64,000 nucleotides of DNA from Brachycybe producta (Eukaryota; Arthropoda; Diplopoda; Playtdesmida; Andrognathidae). The notes beneath the pieces were generated by a model, which searched no databases, was not told the DNA's origin, and saw only the letters and a program-made list of their open reading frames with translations. Position 1 is the stretch's first letter, and every line of letters starts with the position of its first letter. Made by a program: the position numbers and the translations under genes. The DNA is taken from contig JAUPFP010000078.1 of assembly GCA_036925085.1 (NCBI GenBank), forward strand, positions 250,001 to 314,000, written 5' to 3'. This document shows, in pieces, positions 58,056 to 64,000 of the stretch.

Positions 58056-58540
58056 CAGAAATCTGGTTTTGTTTGAATATTTTTAATTCTTTAAGGATTT
58101 TTATATTAATTTAATAAAACAATGGGGGAGAAAGTCTTGCAAGTCATTCTATTTCTGTGGATCCTTTTTATATTTTCGATTGTGAAATTTTAAAAAAAGT
58201 AGAAAAGACAAAATTCAATGGATTTAATGAGATTAAATAAGCCTCTAAATAGAGAGAGCTCTATTGGCTTTTATTATTAATAATTAATTATCAAAAGATG
58301 TTAGGATTAAATATTATTAATTGGATTTTGTTGGTTTCAAGAGTTACGACACAAAACAGCAACATTGTTTATTATATAAAATCATAACCACTTCTTAGAA
58401 AAAAAGTCTTAATTTTCAAAATATGATTGGCAAGTGTCAAAGTTTGTTACAAATGATATCGTTCTAAATGAACTTTTGCTTTTTTAGATTAAAGTAGGCA
58501 ACAAAAAAAAGTTTTTTTTTTTCTAAATTTGAAAAAAAAA
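58056..58540. other. AT-rich spacer
   Basis: No gene or repeat that I can support. Confidence 0.4.
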
Positions 58541-59065
58541 ATGGTTTATTTTGAAAGATATTGACATGAAAACTATAATTTTTTTATTTAAGTTTGAAAA
58601 TGAACTTCAAAAAAATATTTATTACTCTTGAAGGTAACTGAAATGTCATAAAAAGTTTATTTTGAAAGATATTAAGATGAAAAACACAAACTTTTTATAG
58701 AACTTTTTATGAAAGTTTGAAAAAACTTCGAAAAAAGTATTCATCAAATTGGAATGTAACTTAACTAAAAAAAATCATAAAAAGTTTATTTTGAAAGATA
58801 TTGACGTCATAAATACAACCTTTTTATGGAAGTTTGAAAAAACTTCGAAAAAAAGTATTCGTCAAATTGGGAGATAACTTAAAATTGTCATAAAAAGTTT
58901 ATTTTGAAAGATACTGCCGTGAAAAACACAAACTTTTTATAGAACTTTTTGCGGAACTTTTTATGAAAGTTTGAAAAAAAAAAAACTTCGAAAAAAAAAG
59001 TATTCATCAAATTGGAATGTAACTTAAAAAATATCATAAAAAGTTTAGTTTGAAAGATTTACCTA
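58540..59065 (+). repeat. Tandem AAAAGTTTATTTTGAAAGAT units
   Basis: Four or five units of 115-140 bp share CATAAAAAGTTTATTTTGAA, AAACTTTTTATGGAAGTTTG, AAAAAACTTCGAAAAAAGTA and TTCATCAAATTGGAATGTAA. The first block is a foldback arm. Confidence 0.8.
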
Positions 59066-59815
59066 TCTAGTTTTTAACAAATTATTAAAGCTATTGGTAT
59101 CTGATTTCTACATTTTTTTACAGAAAAAAAAAAAGATCTGAATAAGGTTCTACAATTGGTGATAAATTATTCACAATAAGATTTGGCGGCCATCTTTATT
59201 TTTTTCATAACGGCGACTAAATGCGGCCATCTTTGGTAAAAAAAAATGGCGACTAAATATTTATTTAGTTTTTGTTTTGATGAGAAGAAGCATTTAAAAC
59301 CAAACAAAATTTGAAAGAATGAAAGCTACGAAAACTTCCATCTCTATATAGTTTAATTTGAAAGATTTCACAGCATGAAAATGCTTTTAAGACATTGATC
59401 TACTATTCTAGTCTCTAACGAACTTTGTATTGTGTTGATTTTGATGTCAGTTAATAAGAAAACATCGGTTGAATGTCCGGTTATTTTTTTTTTAGAAATA
59501 CTGATAGTAATTGTATATTTTGAGCTTTTTTTTATCTCTCATTTTGTACAATCTAATTGAGAGAGAGAGAAAGGTTGTTTAACTTTTCGGTTAACTTCTG
59601 AGAGTTAAATTTCGGATAGTTTTTTGTTTTGTTTAGTAAATAATAATATATATAAGTGACAATTCAAAATGGCTACCCAATTATCACAACTTTAAGAGTT
59701 AATCAAACTCTTTGTTGATAAGTTTTAATAGTAAAAACTTCAATAAAAAAATCTGGTGCGTAGTTCATTGAAAAGGTCAAATATCCAATGTATAACGACG
59801 ACGGGTCAGAACAGA
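59066..59815. other. Spacer
   Basis: Contains two ATGGCGACTAAAT motifs (59210-59255) and a worn foldback tip near 59340-59420. No gene seen. Confidence 0.4.
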
Positions 59816-59978
59816 GAGAGAGAGAGAGAGAGATCTTTACAAATATCATTCAATTATTGGATTTACCAATAAATGAAAACTAAGAATTGAGTTTCACGTG
59901 ATTCAAAGATGGAAGTCCTTTTCATTTTCAAAGACACTTTTATCAGAGAAGTTAAAAAAATATATAATTTTTATATTT

Positions 59979-60038
<60 letters not shown>

Positions 60039-60075
60039 ACAGACAGACAGGAGAGAGAGAGAGAGAGACAGGAGA
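59815..60075 (+). repeat. GA microsatellites
   Basis: AGAGAG runs at 59812-59832, 59981-60034 and 60052-60069. The intervening CACACAGACAGACAG is also simple sequence. Confidence 0.9.
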
Positions 60076-60264
60076 AGATTGACAGGTTAAAAGTAATTGT
60101 GACCTCTTTAATTAATATTTATCATATATTAAAATTAACACTTATTCCCTTTATTATTGGCTTTATCAGGAAACTAAAGCTAAGATCCCACATGCGTAAA
60201 ATATCAACAGAAAGCAAGACGAGCTCCATATAAGAGGAGCTTCATAAAAAAAAACTTGTATAAA

Positions 60265-60555
60265 TTGCATGGCGCCATGCAACCTCCATAGGTGGCCAAC
60301 TCCACACGTGCCAATTAGTTGAAATCGAATGCACCCTTTTAGCCTCTAAAAGCGTCCAAATCAACCTTAATTATCAGCACGTGGACAAACTTACATCCAG
60401 AATATAAGTGAAGGGAGAGAGAGAGAGCACGTGGAGAAATAGCGATGACGTAATTAAAAGTTTGGCCACGTGCAAAGAAAAAAGGAAGTCATTCAGTACA
60501 TTTCTATGGGAGGAGGGGCTAGTGGCGCCATCTAACGCTAAACGCACAAAATAAA
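60265..60555. repeat. Dispersed repeat rich in CACGTG, copy 2
   Basis: Same orientation as 555-832, with small indels and a GA expansion near 60415. CACGTG hexamers and AGTGGCGCCATCTAACGC are conserved. Confidence 0.8.
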
Positions 60556-60955
60556 TGGTCTACTTTTGCATTCTTAAGCGCTTGGTTATCTTCATGCGAC
60601 TATTGTAGCACTTGCGACAATACGGAACAGTGACGTAATTGTCTGTGTTTCGGCATATACAGAGTAGTACAAATGTGTACAGCGCCCCCTATTGGCATAC
60701 AATAATTAATATGAATAATATTGTTCAGTGCAACATGATCGGTCTTCGTGATTTAGCAACCCTCTTAAAAATATTAACCTTGACTCTAGCGGAAGCGTTA
60801 AGTAAATAATTGATGCTGATTGGCAGCAAGACTGACAAACTAAAGGCACAGACCGAATAAGGAGGAGAATAGAAAGGAAAACTGGTGACAGATTTTATTC
60901 TGCGCATGTGCACAAGTTTCTATAGATTTTATATGAAAAAATTTCTTTTCTAATT
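60556..60955. other. Spacer
   Basis: Contains AGCGCCCCCTATTGGC (CTCF-like) near 60680. The minus-strand frame 60725-60913 has no recognised domain. Confidence 0.4.
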
Positions 60956-60956
60956 C

Positions 60957-61045
60957 TTTTCAAAATGGCGGTATATTCCTTTTCAAAATGGTGGTTTAAT
61001 AGTTTTCAAAATGGCGGTATATTCTTTTTCAAAATGGTGGTACAG
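60957..61045 (+). repeat. Short tandem TTTTCAAAATGGCGGTATAT
   Basis: Four units of about 21 bp alternate TTTTCAAAATGGCGGTATAT and TTTTCAAAATGGTGG, each with a YY1-like AAAATGGCGG core. Confidence 0.8.
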
Positions 61046-61117
61046 TAAAATTTATTATGTATTTTAAACGATTACAACGAGAAAACGATAAAACGAGATG
61101 AAAATTCGATTATTTTT

Positions 61118-63882
61118 TTAATTCTGGATTCGCTGTGTTGTGAATTTCATTTTGATTTCAACTTCTTCAAATTCCTAAGATGAAACAAAAAAAAACATCG
61201 AGTTTAGAAAGTTTTAGTTTCTAAAACACTTTTCAATTGAAAGCGTTTTAGAAACTAGAAGGGTAGCTCAAGTAGCTAAAAGCCTATTAAAAACCCTTTC
61301 TAGATTTTCTTAATTTTGCTCTACTGAAAGACAAGAATAATCAAGAATTGTTCGTAAACCCATCTTAAGGTGTGAACAATAGGTTTTTTATCAGAATTAA
61401 TTACAAATGATGCCACTAGATGGAGTTACGTGAATTCACGTGGCCACTCCCTTAGATTTCTATGGACGCGTGGCTAAGTTCAAGAAGCGAATTTACCCGG
61501 TTACAAGTACGTAGGTTTTTAAAAGCATTTATTAAACAAAATTCATTGTTTTTTAGAAACTTGATGACTAAATGAAGCGAGTGAACCCTTTTTTGTGACG
61601 ATCTCTTCAGAAATAATCATTTTATGACAGTTATAAAACGAAGATAACAGCAAAAACCGAAAATCGGCGTTTTAAAACTGTGATAAAACGATTATTTCCT
61701 AAGAAGATCGTCACAAAAAAGGGTTCACTCGCTTCATTTATTCACCAAGTTTCTAAAAAAAACAATGAGTTTTGTTTAATAAATGCTTTTAAAAACCTAC
61801 ATACTTGTTACCAAGTAAATTCGCTCCACGAACTTAGCCCGACGTCCATAGAGATCGAAGGGATTGGCCACGTGAATTCATGTAACTCCATCTAGTGGCA
61901 TCAATTGTAATTAATTCTAATGAAAACCTATTGGTCACACCTTAATTAAACTATAAGAATTGCTTGAATTATACATTTACATGAGTTGGTGGCACAAATG
62001 TGTTTTCATTTCTCAAGAAACTGACAAGTCCGAGCCGTTCCTGAAGGGTTTTTGGAAACTTCCGATAAAATCGTTTTACAATTGGACTAACGAGATTTGG
62101 ATCTAAGTTACCAATATCTGTAGGACCTGTTAGTATAGTTAAAAATTATACAATTTGTTTCAACTGGTGGCAATTGATGATATTGGGGGGTTTACCAGTT
62201 AGGAAACTTGCAAGCAGTCCAACGAGGACTGTGATGCAAAGTGTGATAGTGGTAAACCAGATAGGAATGATATCGTGAAGTGCAAATGAATCATCTGATT
62301 CAATGGTACGCTGACTTGTATTCAAATATATACCGGTTAGTTAGTCAGCATTGACGGTACCCGAATGTTCAGATTCAGATATGGAAGGTTACCTTGTTGG
62401 ACTTGCAACTGTTGTTGCTTCTAGTAAAAGTCCAGATGTATTAAGTAGTAAAGTTTGGTTAAATTGACTAAGCGGTGTGGTGTCGTTGCACGCGTCTGCA
62501 GACACGGGTCCCATGAGGTACGGGTTACCGATGAGCATTCGCTGTATGGATAGGTACCATCCACATCCCAGACCAACAAAGTAACCAATGGTAGTTCCCT
62601 GTACAAAAAAAGGCAGAAACAAGTTTCTCAATTGGGCAAATCTCTAACGTATCCTAACGAGACTTAGGAGTATTTGAAGTAATTACAGTCATACCTCGCT
62701 TTACGTTACCTCTGTGAATGATACCTCGCTATAACGTAGTGGACCAAACTATAGTTTTGTAAAGAAGCGCCTTTACATTCTCATTGGTTTCAAAGTTGAT
62801 TCAGTTAGCGATACGATTTTCAGGAACGCACTACTATAGGATGGAAGAGATAGGGCCATACCTCGCTTAACGATTGAAATGCGTTCCTGAAAATCGTATC
62901 GTTAATGGAAACATCATTGGAGTCAGTTGCAAATGTACATTCGCTCATCTGTACAAAACCATAGAGTTTGGTCAACTATGTTATAGCGAGAAATCTGTTT
63001 TCAGAGGTAACATAAAACGAGGCAAGACAGCCGTTGCTTCAATTACCCAGGGGTACCTTGGCGTTTGCCCATGGAAAAAAGAAGCCGAGAAGATAAATTC
63101 CCGCATTTGTTCCCAACGATGTACCTCCTATAGTATGTACTACCTACAAATCAAGGAATTCGTTATGTTTAGCTGAGGTATGGTTGTCTTAACTTCACTA
63201 AGGGCCTTTACAAGACGTGCGACGTTTTAGTGGTTGAGTTGGACTGCAAACAATAGTCGAATATGACAGCCAGTGGTTGTGCTGTGGTTGACAAATGTAT
63301 TGCTTTGGAAAGTCTTTAGACCTTTTCTTTGGTGAACTGCAGTCACCAGACAGGGGTTGATCCCCGACACTCATGGGTCACAACTGTGGTTCTCATTTTC
63401 ACACGGACTACTTGCCAATTACCTGTCGCATCTCTACGAAACCACAATGACCAATGTGTTTTCTGGTCGGAGTTCATTTTATGTGAATGTCTACTAAGGT
63501 CGTTTACTTACGACCCCTTTTTGCACTTCACGCAACTACACTAGGACTACTTTCCAACCATTGTCGGGTTTGGCAACACGCCCACCATTGGACCACTAAA
63601 AATCGCTCGTCTGTGAACAAAATAAGAAGTTTACCGATACGAAGTTTCCGAAGTACTTAAAAACAGAACTTAGCCCCATGATGGCCATTCCATAGAACAT
63701 GCCTTTTGTAAGAAATTTGGCAATGTTATTAAAATGTACTATATACCGATACGTATTGTCGAAACATACCGATAACCTTGGCCATTATTTTCGATTTACT
63801 ATCAGAGGTCTTTGGCATCAGTGGTTTGATGAAATCAATAAGAACAATAGCAGTGAAGGAGTTAACAATGGAGGATAATGTA
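61118..63882 (-). CDS. SLC5A8-like: SLC5-family sodium/solute symporter, paralogue B, 3' exons (partial)
   Basis: Seven exons in coding order: 63770-63882, 63635-63702, 63057-63143, 62393-62598, 62196-62314, 61981-62126 and 61118-61174. The gene continues upstream past the window end. Phases match those of the tandem paralogue A: the first exon has the same 113-bp length (TLSSIVNSFTAIVLIDF), and the sixth has the same 146 bp (LDPNLVSPIVKRF). TIGGTSLGTNAG, FFPWANAK and IQRMLIGNPY are conserved. The A exon at 51910-52064 is split into two here (63635-63702 and 63057-63143). The last exon gives a short tail, EFEEVEIKMKFTTQRIQN; its assignment is less sure (about 0.6). Role as for paralogue A: Na+-coupled uptake, substrate unknown. 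Introns hold a Tigger-like MITE and a long palindrome. Confidence 0.88.
61235..61335. mobile_element. Fragment of CTAGAA foldback element in the last SLC5 B intron
   Basis: Two tips face each other (AGTTTCTAAAACACTTTTCA and GTTTTAGAAACTAGAAGGGT) without inner arms. Confidence 0.55.
61378..61942. mobile_element. Long near-perfect palindrome (about 270-bp arms) in the SLC5 B last intron
   Basis: The left arm (AATAGGTTTTTTATCAGAAT, GATGCCACTAGATGGAGTTA, CACGTGGCCA, AAAGCATTTATTAAACAAAA, AGCGAGTGAACCCTTTTTTG) is mirrored by the right arm ending ATTCTAATGAAAACCTATT. The axis lies near 61655. No reading frame of a transposase. Non-autonomous foldback element, class unknown. Confidence 0.85.
62684..63031. 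mobile_element. pogo/Tigger-like MITE
   Basis: ACAGTCATACCTCGCTTTAC (left) pairs with AAACGAGGCAAGACAG (right). The internal CATACCTCGCTTAACGATTG and GGAACGCA are also inverted. The CAGTCATACCTCGCTT end resembles Tigger/pogo termini, known from the family. It lies in an intron of SLC5 paralogue B. Confidence 0.6.
63144..63634 (-). other. Intron of SLC5 paralogue B
   Basis: Lies between the two exons that correspond to one exon in paralogue A. No repeat family recognised. The 71-codon plus-strand frame at 63329-63544 has no recognised domain. Confidence 0.6.
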
Positions 63883-64000
63883 CTGCAAAAAATGCATTGT
63901 AGTTGGTCTTTAGTGATTTTTAAGAATGGGTTACAAAAGGGTTAAGATTTCTTAGAAGTTGTTTGTAATGGTGGATTAAGAAAAGATTAATATAGAAACA

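Overview
This window is AT-rich nuclear DNA from an animal. The evidence is spliceosomal introns (GT-AG, plus one GC-AG), metazoan gene families with signal peptides or membrane anchors, and very dense non-coding repeats. The species cannot be read from the sequence. A non-vertebrate metazoan fits best, perhaps a deuterostome with a repeat-swollen genome; that is inference.

Five genes can be rebuilt by joining exons whose splice sites and phases agree. (1) The 3' part of a RING-finger protein gene, + strand, 7624-10075 (5' exons not found). (2) A two-exon galactose/galactosylceramide 3-O-sulfotransferase-like gene, + strand, 33412-36823, 393 aa. (3) A six-exon secreted or membrane-anchored Reeler-DOMON protein, + strand, 40252-45846, 421 aa. 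It resembles ferric-chelate reductase 1 (FRRS1/SDR2) but ends in a short hydrophobic tail instead of cytochrome b561. (4) A complete 14-exon SLC5-family sodium/solute symporter, - strand, 50966-55971, 648 aa. (5) The 3' seven exons of a tandem SLC5 paralogue, - strand, 61118 to beyond 63882. A possible first exon (49426-49464, +) and a possible last exon (24733-24784, -) are weaker.

The rest is mostly repeats. One family of short foldback elements dominates. Its arms carry AGAAACTAGAAGGGTAGCT at the tip and TTTCAAAATAAACTTTTTAT inside, and some 30 or more intact or decayed copies occur from 1 kb to 61 kb. Several minisatellites (3.6-4.3, 5.6-6.5, 7.0-7.5, 8.1-9.07, 42.0-42.7 and 56.9-57.4 kb) are built from pieces of it. 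Other families are: a hAT-like MITE (ACAGG...CCTGT, 8-9 bp target duplications, five copies); a GGCTCGGATTTTTATGCA foldback (four copies); a TATACCTTGTACACAC element (three copies); two long palindromes (2268-3140 and 61378-61942); a 2-kb GATA/GATG array (21.0-23.1 kb); and two satellites with higher-order structure (13.2-14.05 kb and 43.84-44.76 kb).

The genes do not form an operon or obvious pathway. Introns are short where repeat-free (60-300 bp in the SLC5 genes) and long where repeats have settled. The most notable points are repeat units in intron 1 of the Reeler-DOMON gene that resemble the start of its exon 2, a 7-unit higher-order repeat in another intron of that gene, CTCF-like and YY1-like motif excess, and foldback elements that place AATAAA on both strands just downstream of several genes.
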